Notes under the pieces: model-generated
Seen by the model: the letters and a program-made list of their open reading frames with translations, nothing else
The model's database searches: none
Told to the model about the DNA's origin: nothing
Assembly (NCBI GenBank): GCA_017347485.1
Contig: AP021857.1
Coordinates: forward strand, 2,337,390 to 2,401,389
Length of the DNA stretch: 64,000 bases
Direction: 5' to 3'
Origin: Candidatus Desulfobacillus denitrificans
Lineage (GTDB): Bacteria; Pseudomonadota; Gammaproteobacteria; Burkholderiales; Rhodocyclaceae
Program-made: the position numbers and the translations under genes
Part shown: positions 9,837 through 18,601 of the stretch, in pieces
Layout: every line of letters begins with the position of its first letter
Numbering within the stretch: position 1 is the first letter of the stretch

Positions 9837-9950
9837 TTCGAGTTACGGGTTTCGGGTTTCGGGTTTCGGGTTCGGCACCGCGCACTGCGCGGCCACGCAA
9901 CGCGCAACGCGAAACGCGCAACTCGAAACCCGCATCGCGAAACCCGGAAT
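9837..9950. repeat. GGGTTTC heptamer tandem and inverted repeat between soeB and soeC
   Basis: On the plus strand GGGTTTC occurs three times in succession, then GGGTTCGG; about 45 bases further come GCGCAACGCG-type repeats and CGAAACCC twice, which can pair back with the GGGTTTCG units. The result is a long imperfect hairpin of low-complexity sequence inside an operon gap. It is not a gene: the frames through it are low-complexity extensions of soeC and of the opposite strand. Confidence 0.75.
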
Positions 9951-10681
9951 CACCATGACGTCACGTCGTCGAGCGAGGGCTCGCTCAGTGCCGGCTTGGG
10001 CAGCCGGCCCTCGATCTTCAGCGGGTTGTCGGCGCGCACCAGCTCGTCCTCGTGGATGCGCAGCTTCGTCTTGCGTCGCGGCAGGTAGTGGTTGGCCGGC
10101 TGCGTGCCCCACTCCGGCATCAGCGGGTAGCCGCCGTTCTCGCGGATCGCCTGCGACACCTCGGAGTCGGGATCGTGCACGTCGCCGAACAGGCGCGCGC
10201 TGGTCGGGCAGGCCTTGACGCAGGCCGGCTTGCGGTCGATCTCCGGCAACGACAGGTCGTAGATGCGGTCGACGCACAGCGTGCATTTCTTCATCACCTT
10301 CTGCTGCTCGTCGATCTCGCGCGCGCCGTAGGGGCAGGCCCAGGAGCAGTATTTGCAGCCGATGCACTTGTCGTAGTCGACGAGGACGATGCCGTCCTCC
10401 TTGCGCTTGTAGGAGGCGCCGGTCGGGCACACCGGCACGCAGGGCGGCTCCTCGCAGTGCAGGCAGGACTTCGGAAAGTGCACGGTTTCCGTGTTCGGAA
10501 ACTCGCCCACCTCGAAGGTCTGCACGCGGTTGAAGAAGGTGCCGGTCGGGTCGGCGCCGTAGGGGTTGAAGTCGGAGAGCGGACCCGCGCTGCCGGAGGT
10601 GTTCCATTCCTTGCAGCTCGTCACGCAGGCGTGGCAGCCGACGCAGACGTTGAGGTCGATCACCAGGGCCAACTGCGTCAT
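9950..10681 (-). CDS. soeB: SoeB: iron-sulfur subunit of sulfite dehydrogenase
   Basis: A 243-residue DmsB-type ferredoxin subunit with four cysteine clusters: CVGCHACVTSCKEWN near residue 14, CLHCEEPPCVPVCPTGA, CIGCKYCSWACPYGA, and CTLCVDRI with CVKACPTSA. It conducts electrons from the molybdenum centre of SoeA to the membrane subunit SoeC. The ATG overlaps the soeA stop (ATGA), so the two are translationally coupled. The lack of a signal peptide fits the cytoplasmic side, as known for SoeABC. A different DMSO-reductase-family role is possible, but the specific soeA sequence and the sulfur neighbourhood support sulfite oxidation. Confidence 0.87.
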   Translation of the reverse strand: MTQLALVIDLNVCVGCHACVTSCKEWNTSGSAGPLSDFNPYGADPTGTFFNRVQTFEVGEFPNTETVHFPKSCLHCEEPPCVPVCPTGASYKRKEDGIVLVDYDKCIGCKYCSWACPYGAREIDEQQKVMKKCTLCVDRIYDLSLPEIDRKPACVKACPTSARLFGDVHDPDSEVSQAIRENGGYPLMPEWGTQPANHYLPRRKTKLRIHEDELVRADNPLKIEGRLPKPALSEPSLDDVTSW

Positions 10682-13542
10682 TTCACGGCCCCCTTCATAT
10701 ACGCCCACAGGCTCTTGCGCTCCTCCTGGCCCGGATAGGGTTTCAAAGGTTCGAATTGGGGTGAAGTCTCCGCCGTCTCGCCGGGACTGACTTTTGAAAT
10801 CCGCACGCGCACGTCGTACCAGGCGGCCTGGCCGGTGATCGGGTCGGAGTTGCTGATGCGCGCCTGCCCGGCGGGCAGCTCCTCCGAGATGACGTGGTTG
10901 AGCAGGAAGCCCAGCTTGGCCTCGTTCGCATCCGGCGTCAGGTTCCAGGCGCCGGCGGCCTTGCCGATGGCGTTCCAGGTCCACACCGTGCCCGGCTCCA
11001 CCGCCTCGGAGTGGCGCGCCATGCAGCGCACCTTGCCCCACTGCGACTCGACCCAGATCCAGTCGCCGTCGTCGATGCCGGCGAGCCGCGCCGTGCGGGC
11101 GTTCACGAACAGATAGTTGTGCGCATGGATCTGCCGCAGCCAGGCGTTCTGCGAGTCCCAGGAGTGGTACATCGCCATCGGCCGCTGCGTGACCGCGGCG
11201 AGCGGATACTGGCGCGTGTCGGTGGCCTGCACTTCCAGCGGCTCGTAGTAGAAGGGCAGCGGGTCGAAGTAGGTCTCGATGCGCTGCTTCAGGTGCTCGG
11301 GCGGCTTCCTCGTGATGCCCTTGCCCTGCGCGGCGAGGCGGAATTTCTGCAGCACCTCGGAATACAGGTGGATGAGGATCGGCTCGGCGTAGCGGGTGAT
11401 GCGGTTCCTCTGCGACCAGTCGAGGTAGCCCTGGTTCCAGTTGCGCATGTACTGGTAGGAACGCGGCAATTCATGGTGGTACACGCAATTGTTCTGCGCG
11501 TACATTTCCCACTGGCGCGGATTCGGCTCGCCGCGCATGAACTTCTCGCCGCCGCGCCCGCGCCAGCCGGCGAGAAAGCCGATGCCGGAGCCCGGCTCGG
11601 TCTCGTAGTTGACGATGAAGTCCGGGTAGTCGCGGTACTTGCGCGCGCCCTCCTTCGTCGTGAAGGCCGGCAGCTTCAGACGCGTGCCCAGCTCGATCAG
11701 CACTTCCTGGAAGGGCTTGCACTCGCCGGTCGGCGCGAGCACCGGGATGCGCACCGAGTCGACCGGGCCGTCGAACTCGGAGATCGGCCGGTCGAGCATC
11801 GACATCACGTCGTGGCGCTCCAGATACGTGGTGTCGGGCAGCACCAGGTCGGCGAAGGCCGTCATCTCCGACTGGAAGGCGTCGCAGACGGCAATGAAGG
11901 GGATCCTGTATTCGCCCTCTTCATCCTTGTCATTGAGCATCTTCCTCACCTGCTCCGTGTTCATGGTGGAGTTCCATGCCATGTTGGCCATGAAGATGAG
12001 CAGGGTGTCGATGCGGTAGGGATCGCCGCGCCAGGCATTGGTGATGACGTTGTGCATGAGGCCGTGCACCGAGAGCGGGTACTCCCAGGAGAAGGCCTTG
12101 TCGATGCGCACCGGCTTGCCGGCCTCGTCGACGAACAGATCGTCCGGCTCGGCCGGCCAGCCGAGCGCCATGCCGTCCAGCACGGAATTGGGCTTGACGG
12201 CGAGCGGCGTGTTGGGCGTCTTGGCGCAGGGCGGGATGGGGCGCGGGAAGGGCGCCTTGTGGCGGAAACCGCCCGGCCGGTCGATGGTGCCGAGCAGCGA
12301 CATCAATATGGCCAGCGCGCGGATGGTGTGGAAGCCGTTGGAATGCGCCGCCAGGCCGCGCATGGCATGGAAGGCCACCGGGTTGCCGGTGACGGTGTCG
12401 TGGTCCTTGCCCCAGGAATCCGTCCACGCGATGGGCAGCTCGATCTTCTGGTCGCGCGCGGTGACGCCCATCTCGTAGGCGAGGCGCTTGATGGTCGCGG
12501 CCGGAATGCCGGTGAGGCCCTCGGCCCATTCCGGCGTGTAGTCCTTGACGCGATCGGCGAGCAGCTGGAAGGACGGCTTCACCGGCGTGCCGTCGGCCAG
12601 CTTGAATTCGCCGAGCAGGAACGGGTCGCAGCCCTCGCTGTGCGTGATCACCGGTTTGTTGGAAGCGCGGTCCCACCACAGCTTGTTCTGCGGATCGAAG
12701 CAGCCCTCCTCCTCCGGCACCTCGGTGCGCAGGAACATGCCGAATTCGTCGCTCCGCTCGTCGAGGTTCACCAGCTGGCCGGCATTGGTGTAGCGCACCA
12801 GGAAGTCGCGGTCGTAGAGGCCCTGGGCGATGATTTCGTGGATGATCGCCAGCAGCAGCGCGCCGTCCGTGCCGGGCCGGATCGGCACCCACTCGTCGGC
12901 GATGGCCGAGTAGCCGGTGCGCACCGGGTTGATCGAGACGAAGCGGCCGCCGTTCCTCTTGAACTTCGACAGCGCGATCTTCAGCGGGTTGGAATGGTGG
13001 TCCTCCGCCGTGCCGATCATGACGAAGAGCTTGGCGCGGTCGAGGTCCGGCCCGCCGAATTCCCAGAACGAGCCGCCGATGGTGTAGATCATGCCGGCGG
13101 CCATGTTCACCGAACAGAAGCCGCCGTGCGCCGCATAGTTGGGCGTGCCGAACTGGCGCGCGAAGAGGCCGGTCAGCGCCTGCATCTGGTCGCGGCCGGT
13201 GAACAGGGCGAATTGCTTCGGGTCGCTGGCGCGGATCTTCGCCAGGCGCTCGGCGAGGATCGAGAAGGCCTGTTCCCAGGAGATCGGCTCGAACGCGCCT
13301 TCGCCGCGCTCGGCGCCCGGCTTGCGCAGCAGCGGCCGCGTCAGCCGCGCCGGCGAATACTGCTTCATGATGCCCGACGAACCCTTGGCGCAGATCACGC
13401 CCTGATTGAGCGGATGCTCCGGGTTGCCGTCGATGTAGCGCACCTTGCCGTCCTCCAGATGCACGCGGATGCCGCAGCGGCAGGCGCACATGTAGCAGGT
13501 GGTTTTCTTCACCTCCCGGAGCGGAGCGGAAGCAGTCGGCAT
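10678..13542 (-). CDS. soeA: SoeA: molybdopterin catalytic subunit of sulfite dehydrogenase
   Basis: A 954-residue complex iron-sulfur molybdoenzyme. The N-terminal [4Fe-4S] motif is TTCYMCACRCGIRVHLEDGK with a further Cys in GVICAKG (first ~50 residues); molybdopterin-binding and dinucleotide-binding domains follow. Stretches such as MLDRPISEFDGPVDSVRIPV and GECKPFQEVLIELGTRLKLP are typical of SoeA, the sulfite-oxidising enzyme of Allochromatium and many proteobacteria. There is no Tat signal, so it is cytoplasmic like known SoeA. ATG 13542 is preferred to an in-frame ATG at 13605, whose extra 21 residues are AT-rich and promoter-like. A repeat copy sits close to its 3' end. Polysulfide reductase-like relatives remain an alternative. 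Confidence 0.87.
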   Translation of the reverse strand: MPTASAPLREVKKTTCYMCACRCGIRVHLEDGKVRYIDGNPEHPLNQGVICAKGSSGIMKQYSPARLTRPLLRKPGAERGEGAFEPISWEQAFSILAERLAKIRASDPKQFALFTGRDQMQALTGLFARQFGTPNYAAHGGFCSVNMAAGMIYTIGGSFWEFGGPDLDRAKLFVMIGTAEDHHSNPLKIALSKFKRNGGRFVSINPVRTGYSAIADEWVPIRPGTDGALLLAIIHEIIAQGLYDRDFLVRYTNAGQLVNLDERSDEFGMFLRTEVPEEEGCFDPQNKLWWDRASNKPVITHSEGCDPFLLGEFKLADGTPVKPSFQLLADRVKDYTPEWAEGLTGIPAATIKRLAYEMGVTARDQKIELPIAWTDSWGKDHDTVTGNPVAFHAMRGLAAHSNGFHTIRALAILMSLLGTIDRPGGFRHKAPFPRPIPPCAKTPNTPLAVKPNSVLDGMALGWPAEPDDLFVDEAGKPVRIDKAFSWEYPLSVHGLMHNVITNAWRGDPYRIDTLLIFMANMAWNSTMNTEQVRKMLNDKDEEGEYRIPFIAVCDAFQSEMTAFADLVLPDTTYLERHDVMSMLDRPISEFDGPVDSVRIPVLAPTGECKPFQEVLIELGTRLKLPAFTTKEGARKYRDYPDFIVNYETEPGSGIGFLAGWRGRGGEKFMRGEPNPRQWEMYAQNNCVYHHELPRSYQYMRNWNQGYLDWSQRNRITRYAEPILIHLYSEVLQKFRLAAQGKGITRKPPEHLKQRIETYFDPLPFYYEPLEVQATDTRQYPLAAVTQRPMAMYHSWDSQNAWLRQIHAHNYLFVNARTARLAGIDDGDWIWVESQWGKVRCMARHSEAVEPGTVWTWNAIGKAAGAWNLTPDANEAKLGFLLNHVISEELPAGQARISNSDPITGQAAWYDVRVRISKVSPGETAETSPQFEPLKPYPGQEERKSLWAYMKGAVK
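10786..10794 (+). repeat. ACTGACTTT repeat copy 4
   Basis: Plus-strand copy GGGACTGACTTTTG, lying antisense within soeA near its 3' end, where it is read as Ser-Lys-Val-Ser-Pro. Confidence 0.75.
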
Positions 13543-13624
13543 TGTTGGGGACGCTGGTGTATTAGTAATTTGCGATATTCTTAATACTTTAAGCAAGTGT
13601 CTCAAGCCAAATGTTTTTATTTGT

Positions 13625-13656
13625 CCATAAGGGCTCTACCGAATGGCCGCTTATGG
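13625..13656. promoter_or_regulatory. Inverted repeat in the soeA divergent promoter region
   Basis: CCATAAG and CTTATGG arms, 18 bases apart, in the 170-base AT-rich gap between soeA and the divergent unknown gene. A candidate operator; no known regulator consensus recognised. Confidence 0.3.
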
Positions 13657-13712
13657 GGTAAGCTGGCGCAAATACCGGATACTTGCGGCATTCAACCTAG
13701 CAGGTTTTTACC

Positions 13713-14108
13713 ATGAGCGACATCCCCGCATTCGATCCCCGGGAGCGGCGCGCCGTCGAGGCCGCCATGATCTATCGCTACGGCCAGCTGGTGCCGCTGG
13801 AGGAGACCGACGTCGAGGTGCGCCTGACACCCGGCTCCGAGGCGCTGACCGTCGTGCCGGGCATCTACTGGAACGAGCGCAACGTGCAGTTCGTCGTCTG
13901 CAAGCTGGCCGCGAAGCGCTACCGCTCCTACTTCTTCTACACCGAAGCGCAGCAGTACCGCATCGGCGAGCAGGACTACGACGTCATCGAGGACTGCGTG
14001 CGCAACCTGCTGCAATTGCAGGTCGACCACGACACCAAGCGCCGCGCCATCATGTCCAACCCGGGGCTCGGCGCGGACGACGATTACCACGGCCCCATCG
14101 TGGTATGA
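13713..14108 (+). CDS. Unknown protein divergent from soeA
   Basis: A 131-residue soluble protein whose family I do not recognise. It has no signal peptide and no membrane segment. Features: N-terminal helix RERRAVEAAMIYRYGQLVPL, a beta-rich middle (VEVRLTPGSEALTVVPGIYW, then WNERNVQFVVCKL), an aromatic stretch YRSYFFYTEAQQYRIG, and an acidic C-terminus. Cysteines lie at roughly residues 69 and 97. It is transcribed away from soeA across a 170-base gap containing an inverted repeat CCATAAG/CTTATGG (13625-13656), so shared control with soeABC is plausible. A Soe-related or sulfur-handling role is guesswork. Confidence 0.7.
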   Translation: MSDIPAFDPRERRAVEAAMIYRYGQLVPLEETDVEVRLTPGSEALTVVPGIYWNERNVQFVVCKLAAKRYRSYFFYTEAQQYRIGEQDYDVIEDCVRNLLQLQVDHDTKRRAIMSNPGLGADDDYHGPIVV

Positions 14109-14125
14109 ATAGCCCAAACCAAACC

Positions 14126-14228
14126 TCCCGCGGCGCAGAGACCACAGAGACACAGAGCACACGGAGAAGAGCATGATTCATATGGCTTGTCTTTTCCCTG
14201 TGTCCTCTGCGTCTCTGTGCACTCCGTG
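14126..14228. repeat. Large imperfect inverted repeat of the cacagagac type
   Basis: CAGAGACCACAGAGACACAG followed by AGCACACGGAGAA on the left faces TTTTCCCTGTGTCC TCTGCGTCTCTG and TGCACTCCGTG on the right, giving long imperfect arms around a central ~20-base loop. Similar CACAGAGRMACAGAG repeats are scattered between genes in many environmental betaproteobacteria. It may serve as a transcription end of the upstream gene. Confidence 0.7.
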
Positions 14229-14244
14229 TTGAAAGAGGTTCTAC

Positions 14245-14769
14245 TTGAAAGTCTGCATCGTCTCCGACAGCCACGACCGCGGCCCCATGCTGGCCGCCGC
14301 GGTGGAGGAAGCCCAATCCCTCGGCGCCGAAGCGGTGCTGCACTGCGGCGACGTCATCGGCCCGAACACCCTCAAGCCCCTGCTGAAGATCGGCCTGCCG
14401 GCGCACGTCATCCACGGCAACAACCTCGGCGACTTCACCGCCATCTGCCGCATGGCGGCGGACTCGGGCGGGCTGCTGCACTATCACGGCGGTGACGCCG
14501 CCATCGCGCTGGGCGGGCGGAAAATCTTTCTCGTGCACTACCCGCACTACGGCCGCGCCATGGCCTGCACCGGCGATTACGACCTGGTCTGCTGCGGCCA
14601 CAGCCACAAGCCGGAAGTCGTGCAGCAGGCGAACGTCAAGGGTGGCGCCACCTGGCTGGTGAACCCCGGCACCGTGGCCGGCCTCGGCGCGCCGGCGGCG
14701 ACGTGGGTTCTGGGCGACCTGGCAACGATGGAATTCGCCATCCGTCCGCTCGTCCTGCCGGCCGTTTGA
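14245..14769 (+). CDS. YfcE/MJ0936-type metallophosphoesterase
   Basis: A 174-residue calcineurin-like phosphoesterase of the YfcE/MJ0936 group, which hydrolyse phosphodiesters in vitro; the natural substrate is usually unknown. Metal-ligand motifs are in order: SDSHD near residue 7, HCGDVIG near 34, GNN near 60 (HVIHGNNLGD), LVHYPHYG near 97 and CGHSHKP near 116 with NPGTV following. Translation most likely begins at the TTG at 14245, six bases after AAAGAGG. It stands alone between the inverted repeat and the qmo promoter region, so no operon context helps. Confidence 0.85.
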   Translation: MKVCIVSDSHDRGPMLAAAVEEAQSLGAEAVLHCGDVIGPNTLKPLLKIGLPAHVIHGNNLGDFTAICRMAADSGGLLHYHGGDAAIALGGRKIFLVHYPHYGRAMACTGDYDLVCCGHSHKPEVVQQANVKGGATWLVNPGTVAGLGAPAATWVLGDLATMEFAIRPLVLPAV

Positions 14770-14788
14770 CCCCATGAACTCAAGTGGT

Positions 14789-14802
14789 TTGATTTGCGTC
14801 AA
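14789..14802 (+). promoter_or_regulatory. FNR/Anr-like box upstream of qmoA
   Basis: TTGATTTGCGTCAA matches the FNR consensus TTGAT-N4-ATCAA at nine of ten fixed positions. It is centred about 132 bases ahead of qmoA. A class II start would fall near 14837, but no strong -10 box is visible there. Confidence 0.5.
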
Positions 14803-14818
14803 GCTCCCGCCTTTTATT

Positions 14819-14837
14819 TGATTGAGACTTTCAATCA
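14819..14837. promoter_or_regulatory. Inverted repeat upstream of qmoA
   Basis: TGATTGA and TCAATCA arms around a 5-base centre, perfect over 7 bases, 16 bases after the FNR-like box. A second candidate operator for the qmo operon. Confidence 0.4.
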
Positions 14838-14927
14838 GCGCATAGGCAAATTGAGACGGACAAGCGCGCGCAGTTGATTAAAATCCGCATCTGATCCTCA
14901 ACCCGTTTTCCGATCCCGGGAGGCCCG

Positions 14928-16211
14928 ATGTCAGCATCCATCGCTACCAGCCAGACGATCCTCGTCGTCGGCGGCGGCATCTCCGGCATGACGGCGGCGC
15001 TCGAAGCCGCCGAGTGCGGCCAGCAGGTCATCCTTGCCGAAAAACTGCCGACCCTCGGCGGCCGCACGGCGCTGCTCTACCGCTACTTTCCCAAGATGTG
15101 CCACCCCACCTGCGGCCTCGAGATCAACCTGAAGCGCCTCAAGGGCAACCCCAACCTGCGCATCATGACCATGACCGAGGTGGCGGCGGTGAGCGGCACG
15201 CGCGGCGACTACACCGTGACGCTGAAGGTCAAGCCGCGCTACGTGAACGAGAACTGCACCGCCTGCGGCGACTGCGGCAATGCGGTCTCGGCGCAGATCC
15301 CCAACCCGGCCAACTACGGCCTCGACCGGATCAAGGCGGCGTATCTCCCGCACGGCATGGCCTATCCGCAGCGCTACGTCATCGACCCGTCCATCGTCGG
15401 CACGCCGGAGGGCGAGAAGGCCAAGGCCGCCTGCAAGTTCGGCGCCGTCGACCTCGGCATGCAGGAAGAGACGGTCGAGCTGAAGGTCGGCAGCGTGGTC
15501 TGGGCCACCGGCTGGCGGCCCTACGATGCGGCGAAGATCCAGCCCTACGGCTACGGCCGCATCCCCAACGTCGTCACCAGCGTCGAGTTCGAGCGCATGG
15601 CCGACCCGCACGGCCCCACCGGCGGCAAGCTGCTGCGCGCCGACGGCAAGGAGGCGAAGAACGTCGCCTTCATTCAGTGCGCCGGCTCGCGCGACGAGAA
15701 CCACCTGCGCCACTGCTCGCGCATCTGCTGCATGGCCTCGCTCAAGCAGACCCAGTACGTGCGCGAGGCCTGCGGCGAGGAAGGCAAGTCGACCATTTAC
15801 TACATCGACATCCGCGCCATCGACCGCTTCGAGGATTTCTACCAGAGCGTGCAGAACGACCCCACCGTCACCTTCGTCAAGTCGAAGGTGGCGCGCATCG
15901 CCTTCAACGAAGAAACCGGCAACCCGGTCCTGCACGGCGTCGACACCGAGGGCTACCACCGCTACGCCGCCGAGCACGACCTCGTCGTGCTGGCCGTCGG
16001 CATGGAGCCGGAAGTCGCCGGCGTGAAGCTGCCGGAAGACATCGTCCTCGACTCGTCGAACTTCATCGAAGGTTCGCGGAGCGGCGGCATGTTCGGCGCC
16101 GGCGCCGCGGCCAGCCCGCTCGACGTCAACCGCGCGGTGCAGAGCGCCACGGCGGCCTCGCTGCGCGCGATCCAGGTGATCCACAAAACCGCATCCACGG
16201 AGGCAGCGTGA
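14928..16211 (+). CDS. qmoA: QmoA: FAD subunit of the quinone-interacting oxidoreductase
   Basis: A 427-residue HdrA-like flavoprotein that, with QmoB and a third module, exchanges electrons between APS reductase and the quinone pool. The FAD-binding motif VVGGGISGMTAALEAAECG is near residue 10, and LGGRTALLYRYFPKMCHPTC and CTACGDCGN (about residue 108) follow; the C-terminal part has FIQCAGSRDENHLRHCSRIC, characteristic of Hdr/Qmo flavoproteins. First gene of qmoAB-hdrCB, preceded by an FNR-like box. In sulfur oxidisers the flow is from AprBA to quinone. There is no aprM next to aprBA here, in line with known mutual replacement of AprM and Qmo. Confidence 0.9.
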   Translation: MSASIATSQTILVVGGGISGMTAALEAAECGQQVILAEKLPTLGGRTALLYRYFPKMCHPTCGLEINLKRLKGNPNLRIMTMTEVAAVSGTRGDYTVTLKVKPRYVNENCTACGDCGNAVSAQIPNPANYGLDRIKAAYLPHGMAYPQRYVIDPSIVGTPEGEKAKAACKFGAVDLGMQEETVELKVGSVVWATGWRPYDAAKIQPYGYGRIPNVVTSVEFERMADPHGPTGGKLLRADGKEAKNVAFIQCAGSRDENHLRHCSRICCMASLKQTQYVREACGEEGKSTIYYIDIRAIDRFEDFYQSVQNDPTVTFVKSKVARIAFNEETGNPVLHGVDTEGYHRYAAEHDLVVLAVGMEPEVAGVKLPEDIVLDSSNFIEGSRSGGMFGAGAAASPLDVNRAVQSATAASLRAIQVIHKTASTEAA

Positions 16212-16230
16212 AAACCACCTTCCCCCCGCC

Positions 16231-16276
16231 CCCCTTCCCGCGGAAGGGGGTGACATTGGTTCGCGGGCTATGCCCG
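16231..16276 (+). repeat. REP-like hairpin pair between qmoA and qmoB
   Basis: Hairpin CCCCTTCCCGCGGAAGGGG followed by TGACATTGGTTC and a second stem GCGGGC-tat-GCCCGC. The same two-part design is found between qmoB and hdrC, so this is one repeat family placed twice in one operon. Confidence 0.7.
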
Positions 16277-16326
16277 CTCCGTTTGTTTGACTTGCTGCCT
16301 CCTTGGGACGGCCCGGCGGAGGCAGC

Positions 16327-18579
16327 ATGAACGCCCCCGCCACTCCAAAATTCGCCGCCTACGTCTGCTCTGGCTGCGGCATCGGCGACAAGCTCGATGT
16401 CGGCGCGCTGGAGAAGATCGCCCAGAAGGAGGGCAAGATGGCGCTGGTGAAAAGCCACGACTTCCTCTGCTCCGCCGCCGGCGTGCAGATGATCCGCGAC
16501 GACATCGCCAACGACGGCGTCACCCACCTGTGCATCGCCGCCTGCTCGCGCCGCGCCAAGGCCGAGGCTTTCAGCTTCCCCGAAGCCGCCGTCTCGCGCG
16601 CCAACCTGCGCGAAGGCGTGATCTGGGTCGTCGCCGAAGGCGCCGACCACGACGAGGTGCGCCAGGAAATGGCCGAGGACTACGTGCGCATGGGCTGCGC
16701 CGAGGTCAAGAAGATGAAGGTGCCGGCCGGCAACGTCAAGGAAGCCTCGAGCAAGAGGATCCTCGTCGTCGGCGGCGGCATGTCCGGCATGACGGCGGCG
16801 CTGGCCGCGGCCGAGGCCGGCTACGAGGCCGTGCTGGTCGAAAAGTCCGGCGCGCTCGGCGGCTTCGCCAACAAGCTTTGGAAGCGCGTGCCCTTCGCCT
16901 CGCCCTACCAGGAGGCCCAGCCGGTCGGCGCGGCCGAGTTGGCGGCCCAGGTCAGCGCCCATGCCAAGATCAAGGTGCTGCTGAACTCGACCGTCGCCGA
17001 GACCAGCGGCGCGCCCGGCCGCTTCGCCGTCAAGATCGCCCAGGAATCGGGCAGCGTGAGTGAGGAGGTCTGCGGCGCCATCGTCCAGGCCACCGGCTTC
17101 ACGCCCTACGACATCGCCAAGCTGCCGGAGCTCGGCGGCGGCCAGCCCAACGTGGTCGACCAGGCCGGACTCGAAGCCCTGGCGCGCGCCGCCGACGGCG
17201 GGCCGATCAAGCGCGTCGACGGCAAGGAAATCCAATCCGTCGTCTTCGTGCAGTGCGCCGGCCAGCGCGACGCGACAGGCCGGCACCTGGCCTACTGCTC
17301 GGGCCACTGCTGCGCCACCAGCGTCAAGCAGGCGACCTACTTCAAGGACCGCAACCCCGAGATCGAAACGGTGGTGGTGTACCAGGACCTGCGCCTGCCG
17401 GGCATGGGCGAGGATTTCTACCGCAGCGCCCAGGACAAGGGCGTCGTCTTCACCAAGGGCAAGGCCTCCAGGGTGACGGGGGGAGACGGCTGCCAGGTCG
17501 ACTTCAAGGACCTCATCCTGAATGAAGACGCGAGCATCGGCGCCGACCTCGTCGTGCTCGCCACCGGCCAGGTGCCCAACGCCGGCGTGAACCTCGACGA
17601 GTGGGACGCCACCGTCACCGCCGCCGAGAGCGGCGACGAGGCGGCGAAGGCGAAGAAGATCGAATTGCAGAAGATTTCCGTGCTCAACCTGAACTACCGC
17701 CAGGGCCCGGACATGCCGCAGTTCAAGTACGGCTTCGCCGATTCGCACTTCATCTGCTTCCCCTACGAGACGCGCCGCACCGGCGTGTATGCCGCCGGCC
17801 CGGTGCGCCGCCCGATGGACATGCTGCAGGCGACGGAAGACGCCACCGGCGCCGCGCTGAAGGCGATCCAGGCGGTGGAAAACGCCGCCCGCGGCCGCGC
17901 CGCGCATCCGCGCGTCGGCGACCTCTCCTACCCGATCGTCCGCCTCGAGGGCTGCACCCAGTGCAAGCGCTGCACGGTGGAATGCCCCTTCGGCGCCATC
18001 GACGAGGACGAGAAGCGCTTTCCGAAGTTCAACGAGGAGCGCTGCCGCCGCTGCGGCACCTGCATGGGCGCCTGCCCGGTGCGCGTCATCTCCTTCGAGA
18101 ACTACTCGGTGGACACCGTCGGCAGCCAGATCAAGGCGGTGAACATCCCCGACGAGTTCGAGGAGAAGCCGCGCATCCTCATCCTCGCCTGCGAGAACGA
18201 CGCCTACCCGGCGCTCGACATGGCCGGCATCCAGCGCCTCTCGTATTCCGCCTTCGTGCGGGCGATTCCGGTGCGCTGCCTCGGCTCGGTGAACACCATC
18301 TGGATCACCGACGCGCTCAACTCCGGCTACGACGGCGTGATGATGATGGGCTGCAAGAAGGGCGACAACTACCAGTGCCACTTCGTGCGCGGCTCGGAGA
18401 TGGCCTTCTACCGCATGAGCAAGATCGACGACACGCTGAAGCAGCTCGGCCTCGAGCCCGAGCGCGTGCAGACGCTGGAAGTCGCCATCACCGACAACAC
18501 CCTCGTGGCGAAGCTGATCAACGACTACGCCGAGCAGATCAACCAGATGGGGCTGTCGCCCATGAAGGGCTTCGGTTGA
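16327..18579 (+). CDS. qmoB: QmoB: FAD/Fe-S subunit of the Qmo complex
   Basis: A 750-residue HdrA-like protein larger than QmoA. It has an N-terminal part with CSGCGIGDKLDVG, a second FAD-binding motif VVGGGMSGMTAALAAAEAG near residue 145, the block FVQCAGQRDATGRHLAYCSG, two ferredoxin clusters CTQCKRCTVECPFGAI and CRRCGTCMGACPVRVI near residues 545-585, and a C-terminal MvhD-like domain with MMGCKKGDNYQCHFVRGSEM. This domain order is that of QmoB of sulfate reducers and sulfur oxidisers. ATG 16327 has GGAGGCAGC just upstream; an in-frame ATG at 16303 has none. A REP-like hairpin pair separates it from qmoA. Confidence 0.9.
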   Translation: MNAPATPKFAAYVCSGCGIGDKLDVGALEKIAQKEGKMALVKSHDFLCSAAGVQMIRDDIANDGVTHLCIAACSRRAKAEAFSFPEAAVSRANLREGVIWVVAEGADHDEVRQEMAEDYVRMGCAEVKKMKVPAGNVKEASSKRILVVGGGMSGMTAALAAAEAGYEAVLVEKSGALGGFANKLWKRVPFASPYQEAQPVGAAELAAQVSAHAKIKVLLNSTVAETSGAPGRFAVKIAQESGSVSEEVCGAIVQATGFTPYDIAKLPELGGGQPNVVDQAGLEALARAADGGPIKRVDGKEIQSVVFVQCAGQRDATGRHLAYCSGHCCATSVKQATYFKDRNPEIETVVVYQDLRLPGMGEDFYRSAQDKGVVFTKGKASRVTGGDGCQVDFKDLILNEDASIGADLVVLATGQVPNAGVNLDEWDATVTAAESGDEAAKAKKIELQKISVLNLNYRQGPDMPQFKYGFADSHFICFPYETRRTGVYAAGPVRRPMDMLQATEDATGAALKAIQAVENAARGRAAHPRVGDLSYPIVRLEGCTQCKRCTVECPFGAIDEDEKRFPKFNEERCRRCGTCMGACPVRVISFENYSVDTVGSQIKAVNIPDEFEEKPRILILACENDAYPALDMAGIQRLSYSAFVRAIPVRCLGSVNTIWITDALNSGYDGVMMMGCKKGDNYQCHFVRGSEMAFYRMSKIDDTLKQLGLEPERVQTLEVAITDNTLVAKLINDYAEQINQMGLSPMKGFG

Positions 18580-18601
18580 CCATGGACGACCTATCCCCCG
18601 G

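Noticed and set aside
9837..9870. GGGTTTC tandem repeat as a CRISPR or telomere-like array
   Set aside because: Units are seven bases with no spacers and no cas genes; simple tandem repeat.
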